Source: Lineus longissimus (taxonomy: Eukaryota; Nemertea; Pilidiophora; Heteronemertea; Lineidae). From it: DNA of 64,000 nt. Positions within the stretch are counted from its first letter, which is position 1; the number at the start of each line of letters is the position of its first letter. The DNA is taken from NCBI RefSeq assembly GCF_910592395.1, contig NC_088326.1, positions 8,001,001-8,065,000 of the forward strand, written 5' to 3'. This document shows, piece after piece, positions 10,480 to 22,300 of this stretch. A program made the translations under genes and the position numbers. The notes beneath the pieces were generated by a model. That model ran no database searches, had not been told where the DNA came from, and saw nothing but the letters and a program-made list of their open reading frames with translations.

Positions 10480-12636
10480 TGGATCTTGAAGGATCGCCGA
10501 AAGTAGGAATGATAATAGTTTCTGCTGTTTGGGTCGAGACATTTCCACTCTGGTACATGGTATGCGGTCTGTCTCGTCGTGCAACAGCCTTCTTGACAGC
10601 ATTCCTTCGCAAGTCCGGCATCTTTATCATCACATGTAGTCACCACCCCTGGATTTGTTTTTCTTCTTCGTGAAGTAGTCCGTTGCCCTGATGTTTTTCA
10701 AAACACCAGCTAACTTCTGGTGTCTAGCACTCCGTTTATACCTGACTGTGTACTGCCTGTTCATTGCAATTCTGTCCAGCGCTTTCATCGGGCGGCAACG
10801 AGTATCAACTTCGATGTTTAACCACTTTAGTTTCCGTCACCCACTCTCAACTATGTTATGGTTCATTCTGTGGGCTGCTGAATGGATACAGGGGGGTTGA
10901 GTTCCTGCTCCTGGTCACAATTGTCGGATCGGTGATCGTCAGACCTCGATTCTTGGACTCGACTCCCTGGGTTGTCACTCCAAAACTCAGCTGTTGCAAC
11001 GCAAGACATATCTCCGGAATGAGATGAACCAAGTTCTTGTCAGTCAGTCAGGTCATCGTTGTGCCACCAAGAACCAGTTGTACCTGAGCATAGTGAGAAT
11101 TCATTCTGTGGACAACCAGTGCAGTCACCACCAACAGTTCACAACACAGGTAACAGTGTCATACAGGTATCACATGATCCTGTTGAGATCACCGTTGCTG
11201 CGCTTGAATAGAGATTGCAAAATCTTGGATGACCTTACGCTAAGATCATTCAGAAACGTTGTTTTTAACAGTGTTCTCTCCTCTGTAGTACGTCCCGGGA
11301 ACATACATTTACTGAATTCAGCTCTATGTCCTGCACGTGTCTGGGCTTGATGCAAATGAATCGAGTCAAGTTGAGGCTTCACAGTCAACAAGCCACCGAA
11401 GAGCTTTTTGTTGCATCGGTTTACCCTTTGAATGAACTAGAATCACCGTCTGTAGTCAAGTGTTCCACATGTAGGCCCTGTTTCTCAAAAGTCTCGGCAA
11501 ATGCAACCCCAAGATCATATTCTCTGAATGCGTCCACCTCAGGAAAGTTTGCCGTGCACCTAGAGTGTCGTTTGTCAACATTTGTGCCAGTGGCGCCACA
11601 TCTAACATCAAAACCTTTGGCCGGCATTGCAGCCCCTATCCAGCAGAGTTTGTTTTAACCTCAATGTCTATGATTTTGTGTTCATCTGTCACATCTTTAA
11701 CACATAATCCCGTCACTGTTCCTCGAAGTGAAGTGTAAGCTATTATAACGTCCGTCAGATTGAACGTTGATTCCTGTTTCGTCCTGGTTTCTTAGCCGCA
11801 GTATCCTTTTCGAGTTCGCGCGTATGTCTGCAATATCAGCCACATATATTTTAACTGTTTCTTCTGGGGGGGGGGGGTGGGGGGTGGGGGAGGGGATTCC
11901 CATCATGCGTAGTATGTAACTCATACTGTCGTTGCCGATCATTGTGTCCTGCAACGCAATCTGTAATGCAACATTGGAAGGGCGGCTTTTTGGCCGCGCT
12001 TGCCAGTGTCTATGTCCTCAAAAAGTTTGTACAATTTCGACTTAAAACCGCAGTTTTCGCACACCATAGTAACTAAATAACACACGCCTTGCTTCCGTAC
12101 CTCTCCATATTTGAATATCGGGAGACAGTTGACCTGATATTCACTATGGGCCCTGTTAAGGTCATTGAGTACATCCATCAGTTTGGTTGTCTGAACAACG
12201 AAACTCTCGTGATCATGCTGAATGGTCTCATCTGGTATTTCTATCTCATCAGTGTCTTCTTTCATGTTGACCCATAGTTAGTTTACATTCTTGGCAGTAC
12301 GGTTATTAATGTCTGGTATATGTCTTTTGCCGTCGTGTCCCATCGTTGTGACCAGTCCATACTCCTGGGGCGCGAGTCGTCTCCGTGCGGGTGTTCAGGC
12401 CTACATCCAGTTCGTTGTCGCTCACCATCGCGACACCTCCGGTCCGCACGTGTCCGCTCTTGAACATTGTTCTCATTGCTGCTTTCGATGCTCTATGGCA
12501 CCTCCTGCAACTCCATTTCTCTATCAACTTCTTCTCCGTTGTCCTCATCTTGTCTTTTCGTTACTTATCTTTGCTTAGAATCTTACTCCTAACAGATGTC
12601 TGTTTTGGGATGCTTCCTTCAACAAACTGAAAATAC
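10480..12636 (-). pseudogene. Decayed Mutator-like transposase (zinc finger plus DDE core)
   Basis: Several minus-strand frames, read from high to low coordinate, follow the order of a transposase family I associate with Mutator-like elements. At 12.27-11.94 kb is CENCGFKSKLYKLFEDI and GQKAALP. At 11.95-11.70 kb: TMIGNDSMSYILRMMGIP and SDGRYNS. At 11.63-11.42 kb: FDVRCGATGTN, CTANFPEVDAF and HLTTDGDSSSFKG. At 11.39-11.17 kb: AEFSKCMFPGRTTEER. Near 10.75-10.65 kb: RHQKLAGVLKN with a basic end. A basic, cysteine-bearing N-terminus (KKLIEKWSCRRCHRA) may lie at 12.3-12.55 kb. At least four frame changes or stops separate the blocks, so no active enzyme remains. TIRs were not found. Confidence 0.6.
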
Positions 12637-12640
12637 ACAA

Positions 12641-13040
12641 GAAAGTACAACAGATTACAAAAGGGTGGATGTTGATATGATAATAGCAATGACAATAGCT
12701 GTAACAATGGTTGCTGTTGTGGAAGTGTCAGACTTGGATGTGACAGGGAGATTAGATATGGGTTAATCTTTTTGTCATTTCACACCTTACTATCAATCCT
12801 CCATGCTGCAGACAATTTGAGGACGAAATATAAGGTACATTGTCTGTATCAGACAAATTCTAAAAAGTTAATAGCTCGCTCAAATCAAGTTCAGTTTTGA
12901 TGAAACTGGATCCCTCTTCATTGAGACAATACCACCAATGAATATTCATAGGTTTGAGGGTTCAGACGTATGAATTGGACGAGTGCATGTTTTTAGCTAT
13001 CAAGTACAAGTCTACAGATTAAAATAAATTTGTTTCGTAA
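12641..13040. other. Intergenic, nothing recognised
   Basis: AT-rich DNA without a supported gene or clear repeat. Confidence 0.35.
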
Positions 13041-13049
13041 AAAAATTAA

Positions 13050-13720
13050 TTTTGAATTTTGACAACTTGGCAATAGGGAGCCCCATTCAAATTGGGAGCC
13101 AAAATGGCCAAAATAGGTAAAACTGTCCACTTGTGTCAAACTTGTCAGTTGAAAAAAAATTCCGCGGTCAACTACCAGTTTAAATCACACCAGTTACTCC
13201 CAAGACTAACCCGTATATCATATCCGAATTTCGGTTTCACAACCCCACGCAGTATTTGATGGCGGGCATTTGAATTAACTGGAAATGGCTTGGAAAATCA
13301 ATGGTGGTCTTGTCTCTCATGGGATTTGACTGAAAATTAGGGATATTGATAAGAGTACATAGATACATAATCTCATGAAGTTTGGTTGCAATCCGATCAC
13401 TAGTTTCGGGGTAATCGGACTTTGTTTAATTTTCAATATGGCTACCTGGCGGCCATATTGGAAAATGGATTTGACTGAAAATCAGGGATGTTGTAGAGAG
13501 TACAAAGATATACAATCACATGAAATTTGGTTGCAATCCGACTTTGTTTAATTCTGGCCGCCTGGTGGCCATATTTGAAGTCCGAGCGGGACACATTTTT
13601 TGGGTAGGATAGATGGTCCCTAGATACCTGTCCTCACAAGTTTGAAACCTTCTAGCTCAAATAGAAACGAAACCTGCTACCTATCATTGATTTAGCGAAC
13701 TTTGATCTCTGTGACCCTGC
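13050..13720. repeat. Two degenerate ~165-bp tandem units
   Basis: Shared motifs appear twice: GATTTGACTGAAAATYAGGGAT (13326 and 13471), then TTTGGTTGCAATCCGA (13381 and 13527) and GGCGGCCATATT-like segments (13453 and 13565). The unit style resembles the adjacent dispersed family, with which it may form one compound repeat. Confidence 0.55.
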
Positions 13721-13740
13721 AAAGTAGGTCAAATCAAAAA

Positions 13741-16345
13741 CCCGGGTGATATGACATTAAGCCATATTAGATACACCCACCATAAAAGTGTTTTTACTCT
13801 ACGTACAACCTTTAGCTTCAAAAAGGCAAAAAAACAGTTTCCACGATGGCCATCCGGAGGCCAGAAAGTAGGTCATATCGCGAAAAGGAAAGTGCTTCTA
13901 TGTATATTGCCAAAAGCTACCATCGAATTTTGATCCGATCTGATTCTCGACTTGGCCAACAGGAGGTCAAAACTAAAAATGGAGAAAGTGCAATATCTTG
14001 CTTATAAGTGACTTGTTTTTGATGATTTTTTTATGGTAGGAACCAAGCAAGGATACATCACATGTCATACCGACTTTTGTTTGACCTATATAATATGCAG
14101 GTAGCATGCTTCTTAATCAGGATGAATTCCCAACCACCAACTATCTATTGCCCCTCGTCGTTTCATTTACATCAAATTTAAGATGGATAACTTATAGAAT
14201 AGGATAATTTATGTTGATGTGAACATGTGTTGTATATATGTTTTCAATGCTCTGGTATAGTTAGGTTGCTTAATTCCTCGAAATAATGGTGTTTTGTGTA
14301 CATCAGTGTGCTTTTTTGCTCACCGTAAGGGAGTCTAAACAACACCGCAGTGTCCGTCGTCCGTCGTCCTCGTCATCGTCGTATCCTGTTTCAAAAACAG
14401 TGGCATGTTTCTTAACCGCTGGGGCTATGAACTTGAAACTTTGTACACTGGACCCCCTAGAATAGGTGACCTCTGACAATGAATTTCGGTCTGATCTAAT
14501 TCTTGACTTGGCCACCAGGGGGCAAGAAGTGAAAACGTAAAAAGTGTGATATCTCTCTTATGAGTGACTCGTTTTCGATAAAATCACATATCCTACGGGT
14601 TTTCGATTTGACCTGATTTTTAAGGTTTCAGAGGTCAAATAGCGTAAATTGTCCGTTTGAGTGTAAATATGGCACGTTGCTTAACTGATACAGCTCTGAT
14701 TAAGCTATGAACCTGAAATTTGGTACACATGACTCCATATATCATATAATCTCTGACATCGAATTTCGGTCTGATCTGATTCTTGGCTTTGCCACCAGGG
14801 GGCCAAAACTAAAAAAGGTAAAAAGTGCAATATCTCGCTTAATAGTGACTTGTTTTCAATTTTTATTTGTATGGTAGGTACTCAGAGCAAGGATACATCA
14901 CATATCCTACGGGTTTTTGATTTGACCTTATTTTCAAGGTCACAGAGGTCAAATGGTGTGAATTGGCCGTTTGTGTGCAACTATGGCACGTTTCTTAACC
15001 ACTAAAGCTATGAACTTTAAAATTGGTACGCATGACCCCCTAAGTCAGATGACCTGTGACACTGATTTTCGGTCCGGTCTGATTCTTAGCTTGGCCACCA
15101 GGGGGCCAAAACCAAAAATTTGAATAGTGCCATATCTCGCTAATTACTGATTTGTCTTTGACACGATTTTTGGATTAGGTACTCCTAGCAGGGATACATC
15201 ACATGTCATGCGGGATTTTGATTTGACTTACTCTTCAAGGTGACTGAGGTCAAAGTCCAAAATTTCAAATTTCATTTTCTTTTTTCAAGGTCCGGTCAAG
15301 CATGGGGGTATTATTAGCTCACCATAGGGGAGTCTATACAATACTGCAGTGGCTGGCGTCCGTCGTCGTCGTCGTCTGTCATCGTCGTCCGTCGTCTGTC
15401 GTTTGTCATCCGTCGTTGTCGTCGTATCCTATTTCAAAAACAGTGGCACGTTTCTTAACCACTAAAGCTATGAACTTTAAACTTAGTACAAATGACCCCC
15501 TAGGTCAGATGAACTCGGACACTAAATTTCGGTTTGGTCTGATTTTTGACTTGGTCACCAGGGGGCCAAAGCCAAAAACTTTAAATGTGTGATATCTCGC
15601 TTTTTACTGATTCGTTTTTGGTAAAAATTTTATGGTAGGTACTCTTAGGAAAGAATACATCACATATGATACGGGTTTTTGATTTGACGTAATTGTCAAG
15701 GTCACAGAAGTCAAATGGCGTCAAATGGCCATTTGAGCATAACTGTGGCACATTTCTTAACCCCTAAGGCTATGAACTTGAACTCTGATCCTCAATTTCA
15801 GTCTGGTCTGATTCTCGACTTGGCCACCAGAATCCAAAAGTGAAAACCTAGAAAGTGTGATATCTCGCTTATTCGTGACTCCTTTTCAATAAAAAAATTA
15901 AGGTAGGTTCTCCTAGCATGGATACATCACATAACACATGAATTTTTGATTTGACCTGCTTTTCAAGGTCACAGAGGTCAAATGGCGTAAATTGGTCGTT
16001 TGAGTGTTGACTATTGCACGTTTCTTAACCACTAAAGCTATGAACTTGAAATTTGGTACCCATGACTCCCTACATTATGTAACCTCGGACACCGAATATG
16101 ATCTGGTACTCAACTTGGCCACCAGGAGGCTAAAACTAAAATAGGTAAAAAGTGCAATTTCTCGTTTATCAGTGACTTGTTTTTGATGATATTATAATGG
16201 TACTTACTCCAAGTAACGATACATCACATATCATTCAGACTTTGGTTTGACCTATATACTATACATGTACAATGTTTCTGAACCAGAATGAATTCCGAAG
16301 CACCAAATATCTATCAGTGAGCACAATGGCCCCTGGTCGTTTCAT
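13741..16345 (+). repeat. Cluster of the dispersed repeat family, ~270-310-bp internal periodicity
   Basis: Recurring landmarks are GTGGCACGTTTCTTAACC (near 14400, 14670, 14985, 15445, 15745, 16012), CTATGAACTTGAAAT, TTCGGTCTGATCTGATTCT, TTGGCCACCAGGGGGCCAAA, GTGATATCTCGCTTAT and GGATACATCACATATC. Two heads beginning GCTCACCRTARGGGAGTCT (14318 and 15316), each followed by a GTC/GTCGTC run, and two tails ending TGGCCCCTGGTCGTTTCATT-like (14146, 16325) suggest several element copies, each built of tandem sub-units. No protein frame is conserved. Confidence 0.75.
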
Positions 16346-18420
16346 TTGTACAGCATTGTATACCTCTGTCTGTAAACAAACCCTTGCCTTGATTGGAGTA
16401 TTGACAATTCTATTCGTAGTACACTCCGGATGCAGTTGACCAGCCTCGCCTCTGCCATCCCTCTATGAAACGCTGTAAAACGAAATGGACTCCCCCGGGA
16501 ATCTTATCTATTCATAGCGGAGGACAGGGTACTGTATTCTGGCGTGGTTCCTTATGTCTTCCAGGGACACCATTTATTATTGACTGTGTGGTCTGCTTTG
16601 TGTGCAGGATAAGCTCTAGAAAGAGTCCAACTCGTAACAAAGACGCGGAAAGTATATACCTAGAGACATTTTGCTCAGAAGGTTGGGGACCATCTTTGAG
16701 GTACTGTGACCGATTAGTAGTCAGACGTTATCTTTAGGAAGAGAACCCTCATCTGATTCTGACCTGCGCGGGTGAAAATCAGGTACGAGAATAAGATTAT
16801 GAGTGTGCTGCGGACAGTCTTTTGAAAGACACTAGCTGCTGCCGGAGATTGACGGGTCATTCACGAGTCGTATTGCTTTTTGGAACATATCCACAGGTAA
16901 GACAGATTATTATTTATTTTACATATATGTTTGGAGGTGGACATTTTGTTTGGCTTTTCAGAGTGTAATTTAGCCCCGCCCCCAAGCCTTTTGCCCCTCT
17001 TACCAAGAATAAAAAAACTACATCTACGTCCCAGATGAACGCCTATCCCTTTCGCCACTTTTCTCATGCAGCAATTTGGGACTTCCTGACATGTATTGAT
17101 CAATAAGAAGAGAGCTATCATGCTTGACAGTGTGGCCATGATCACATACATGGGTTATGATTGGTTAAGACCTGTCGCCTGTCACCTATCGATGCAAAAC
17201 AAGCTTTAGGCGTTCGCTTCGGCGATTCTGGGACTTTGCGAAAACTCCTTATTCTTGTACACCCCGGAGAATGAATTCCCTACATTGCCAAGCATCTTAT
17301 CAGGCCTTCCAGTTTGCCGAGCTTGGTTGTCCTTGGAAAGGAAATGTTGTTTAATAATGTCAGAAAAACTGTGCTGTTGGGTCTTTCACCGAAATATTGT
17401 TGTGTATATCTGGTAATAAGGTTCTCCAAGCATGATTTGCATCAAATAAATGCAAGAGTGCTGGTTTGTCCGATGGAAAGCGAACAAATTGTGAATTATG
17501 CATGGATTGATTTTGTGCTGGCACCATAGAGTAACCCGCTGGTTAATTTACCTTGAAATTTAGTGCATATGATGACATATTTTCCATCTTACCAGATGGA
17601 AGCAGTTTATTTTAAAAATTTGCCAAAGAGCGCACCTTTTGAATGGTTTTCTTTGTGAGGCAGCCATTCGCCTCGGCTTCAAGAAGCACTATCCAGGGCA
17701 GTCTGCTCAGTAAGTTGGAAGTCCTGATAATTGTGCTCGGCAATTTGGAGAACTCATTCTCCAGGGTGTTGTAAGATGTCCAATTTCTATGAATTCTTAT
17801 TGCCATGGTTTCACTTCAGGCTACATTTGAGTCTGCAACGACCCTCGCGAGATTCTCTTCGCTATTAGATGGTGGTATTTCCAGTCGAAAATTTGATATA
17901 TTTTCAACAAGTCTTTGACCGGACACATTTCAGTCGGAACATATTGAGCCAATTATTGACCGTTTTCAGAATCTGGTGTAATCAAAGGTGGCGCCATCTA
18001 TTTGTTCGGCATCACATTAAATACGTCCAAGGTGCTCCAATATCTATGAATGTGTAGGGAGTGGCTGATGATATTACCAAAAACTCATCACTTCATATTA
18101 CTTATTCCTGGCCCACACAATTTGCAACCTACCTTCAATCTGCCAGGCTAGGCTGCTGAAAGTTGGCGAAAGTTGCGCGATAGTCAATTTCTGTAGTGAA
18201 AAGCCGCAACACCCCAATGTTTTCTGATTTGATTTCGGAACAGTATTCCCTTGGCTATCACATGGTGGTTGTCTCAGGAAGAAATAAATATTATTCCACC
18301 AATCTAGGACCAGACCTAATTTTGACCTAATTTACAACTTAATCGTATTGATATGTTGACTTAGCTCAATTTCACATTGTTTGGGACCTGGCAAAATTAT
18401 GATACATCTACGAATCCATC
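16346..18420. other. Intergenic, nothing recognised
   Basis: I see only short chance frames. There are no splice-bounded exons that I would defend and no RNA gene. Confidence 0.35.
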
Positions 18421-18429
18421 TCATTTTCA

Positions 18430-19330
18430 TTGTCACACCAAAATGCAATAAGGTCTGATGCTTTCAGTGATGAATATTATTCCCTTCATGTTTCATACAA
18501 AAAAATTATCTGGAAATCGATCCCCCTTCTCCCCTACATTGCCAGAGGGACGTGTGCAATAAGGTCTTGTGCTTTCAATGATGAATATTATTCCCTTCAT
18601 GTTTCATACAAAAGTTTCAGAACAATTTTTTGGGCAGAATGATTTTTTTGGCAGAATGTAGAATTTTTCATTCTGTGAAGTAAATTTTGAATTCAGTCTG
18701 CTGTAAAAAGGGTTCTGAACAATATTTTCTGAATTTCTGATTGCAAAACGGCTTCCTGCATTAAAAAAATAGTGTCCTCGATAAAGACTGCTTTGGCATG
18801 CCATACCTACATGACCTTGCAGTATTGCTTATAGCTACATTGCTTCCCAGGGACCTGGGTGATCACCCTTCATTTGTAGAATTATGAGGGCTGTAGGATT
18901 TGAAATAAAAAATGAAATCTTTTGGCGGTCGTATCAGATAGAATCGTGTATTGACACATTGAAGTTGCTCAATATCACGTAGTTTGGGACCTCGCTAAAT
19001 TATTTGGAATCAAAAAGAAAATCCTTGGGCGGTCGTCTCAGACAGAATGTGTATTGAAACGTCGAAATAACTCAATTTCACATAGTTGGGGACCTAGCGA
19101 AATTAGGGTACATCTAATAATCCATAGCATTATCATTGTCACACAAAACTGCAATAAGGTATGATGCTTTCAATGATAATTATTCATTCCCTTCATGTTT
19201 CATAAGCAAAATTTGTCTGGAAATCGATTTTCACTTCCCCCTACATGACCTTGGGTTATTGCTTATAGCTACATTGCCTCCCATGGACCTGGGTGTTCAC
19301 ACTATATATAGAAATAAGAGGACTGTAGTA
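18430..19330. repeat. Degenerate repeats upstream of the large minisatellite
   Basis: ATTCCCTTCATGTTTCATA preceded by GCAATAAGGT and GATGCTTTCA-type sequence occurs three times (18430-18495, 18555-18615, 19140-19205). CAATWTCACATAGTTTGGGACC-like segments occur near 18368, 18970 and 19075. The copies are irregularly spaced. Confidence 0.55.
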
Positions 19331-19369
19331 TTTTGAATCAACATAAGATTGCTGTAAAGAACAAAGCGG

Positions 19370-22300
19370 TATAAGGGCTTTGACCGACTAGCGACCGAGG
19401 GGCCTTCTCACTGTTCCTTATTGACTGGTTTCTGAAGGAGGGACAATGCTTCTGTTTTACCATTGGCTGGTAACGGAACTGAGGGACCATTTCATATTTC
19501 CCAGATTGACCTGTTACTGACGGAGAGACAATAATACTGTTCTCCCACTGACTGTTCACTGGCAGATCACCGACTGGGTACCAACTTGCTGTTCCTTCAC
19601 TCACAGGTTTTTGACCAAGGGACAATCTCACTAATATCCCATGAATTGGTAACAGAATGAGGGACCATATCTCTGTTCTGCCTCTGACTGGTTAGTGACT
19701 GAGGGACCTTGTCACTGTAATATACCATAATTGGCAACAGACCGAGGGACGCGATTTCACTGTCCGTTCACAGACTGGTTACTGACTGGGATACCATCTT
19801 CCTGTGCTCTTACTGTTCTCCCATCCCGATGTCATCTAACTGTTCATCCATTGACTTATTAGTGAACGAGGGGCCATCTCACTGTTCATTCAGTGACTAG
19901 TTACTATTCGAGGGATCATCTCCCTGTTCATCAATTGACTAGTTACTGATCGAGGGATCATCTCCCTGTTCATCCATTGACTAGTTACTGACTAGTTACT
20001 GACCAAGGGACCATCTCACTTTTCATCCATTGACTAGTAACTGATCGAGGGATCATCTCACTGTTCATCCATTGACTAGTGACTGACCGAGGGACCATCT
20101 CACTTTTCATCCATTGACTAGTTACTGACCGAGGAGTCATCTCCCTGTTCATCCATTGACTAGTTACTGATCGAGGGATCATCTCCCTGTTCACCCATTG
20201 ACTAGTTTTTGACCGAGGGATCATCTCCCTGTTCATCCATTGACTAGTTACTGATCGAGGGATCATCTTAGTGTTCATCTATTGACTAGTTACTGACCGA
20301 GGGACCATCTCACTGTTCATCCATTGACTAGTTACTGATCGAGGGATCATCTCACTGTTCATCCATTGACTAGTTACTGATCGAGGGATCATCTCACTGT
20401 TCATCCATTGACTAGTTACTGACCGAGGGACCATCTCACTGTTCATCCATTGACTAGTTACTGATCGAAGGATCATCTCACTGTCCATCCTTTGACTAGT
20501 TATTGACCGAGGGACCATCTCACTGTCCATCCATTGACTATTTATTGACCGAGGGACCATCTCACTGTCCATCGATTGACTAGTTACTGACCGAGGGACC
20601 ATCTCACTGTTCATCCATTAACTAGTTATTGACCGAGGGACCATCTCACTGTTCATCCATTGACTAGTTACTGACTTGGGGACCATCTCACTGTCCATCC
20701 ATTGACTAGTTATTGACCGAGGGACCATCTCACTGTCCATCCATTGACTAGTTATTGACCGGGGGACCATCTCACTGTCCATCGATTGACTAGTTACTGA
20801 CCGAGGGACCATCTCACTGTTCATCCATTGACTAGTTACTGACCGAGGGATCATTTCCCTGTTCATCCATTGACTAGTTACTGATCGAAGGATCATCTCC
20901 CTGTTCATCCATTGACTAGTTACTGACCGAGGGACCATCTCACTGTTCATCCATTGACTAGTTACTGACCGAGGGATCATCTCCCTGTTCATCCATTGAC
21001 TAGTTACTGATCGAAGGATCATCTCCCTGTTCATCCATTGACTAGTTACTGACCGAGGGATCATCTCCCTGTTCATCCATTGATTAGTTATTGACCGAGG
21101 GACCATCTCACTGTTCATCCATTGACTAGTTACTGACCGAGGGGTCATCTCTCTGTTCATCCATTGACTAATTAGTGACCGAGGGACCATCTCATTGTTC
21201 ATCCATTGACTAGTTGCTGACTTGGGGACCATCTCACTGTTCATCCATTGACTAGTTACTGACCGAGGGACCATCTCACTTTTCATCCACTGACTAGTTA
21301 CTGACCGAGGGACCATCTCACTGTTCATCCATTGACTAATTAGTGACCGAGGGACAATCTCATTGTTCATCCATTGACTGGTTACCGACCGAGGGATCAT
21401 CTCCCTGTTCATCCATTGACTAGTTACTGACCGAGGGACCATCTCATTGTTCATCCATTGACAAATTAGTGACCGAGGGACCATCTCATTGTTCATCCAT
21501 TGACTGGTTACTGACCAAGGGACCATCTCACTGTTCATGCATTGACTAGTTATTGACCGAGGGACAATCTCACTTTTCATCCATTGACTAGTTACTGACC
21601 GAGGGGTCATCTCCATGTTCATCCATTGACTAATTAGTGACCGAGGGACCATCTCACTGTTCATCCATTGACTAGTTACTGACCGAGGGACCATCTCACT
21701 GTTCATCCATTGACTAGTTACTGACCGAGGGACCATCTCGCTGTTCATCCACTGACTAGTTACTGACCGAGGGACCATCTCACTGTTCGTCCATTGACTA
21801 GTTACTGACCGAGGGACCATCTCACTGTTCATCCATTGACTAGTTACTGACCGAGGGACTATCTCACTGTTCATCCATTGACTAGTTACTGACCGAGGGA
21901 CCATCTCACTGTTCATCCATTGACTAGTTACTGACCGAGGGACCATCTCACTGTCCATCCATTGACTAGTTACTGATCGAGGGATCATCTCCCTGTTCAC
22001 CCATTGACTAGTTTTTGACCGAGGGATCATCTCCCTGTTCATCCATTGACTAGTTACTGATCGAGGGATCATCTTAGTGTTCATCTATTGACTAGTTACT
22101 GACCGAGGGACCATCTCACTGTTCATCCATTGACTAGTTACTGACTAGTTACTGACCAAGGGACCATCTCACTTTTCATCCATTGACTAGTAACTGATCG
22201 AGGGATCATCTCACTGTTCATCCATTGACTAGTGACTGACCGAGGGACCATCTCACTTTTCATCCATTGACTAGTTACTGACCGAGGAGTCATCTCCCTG

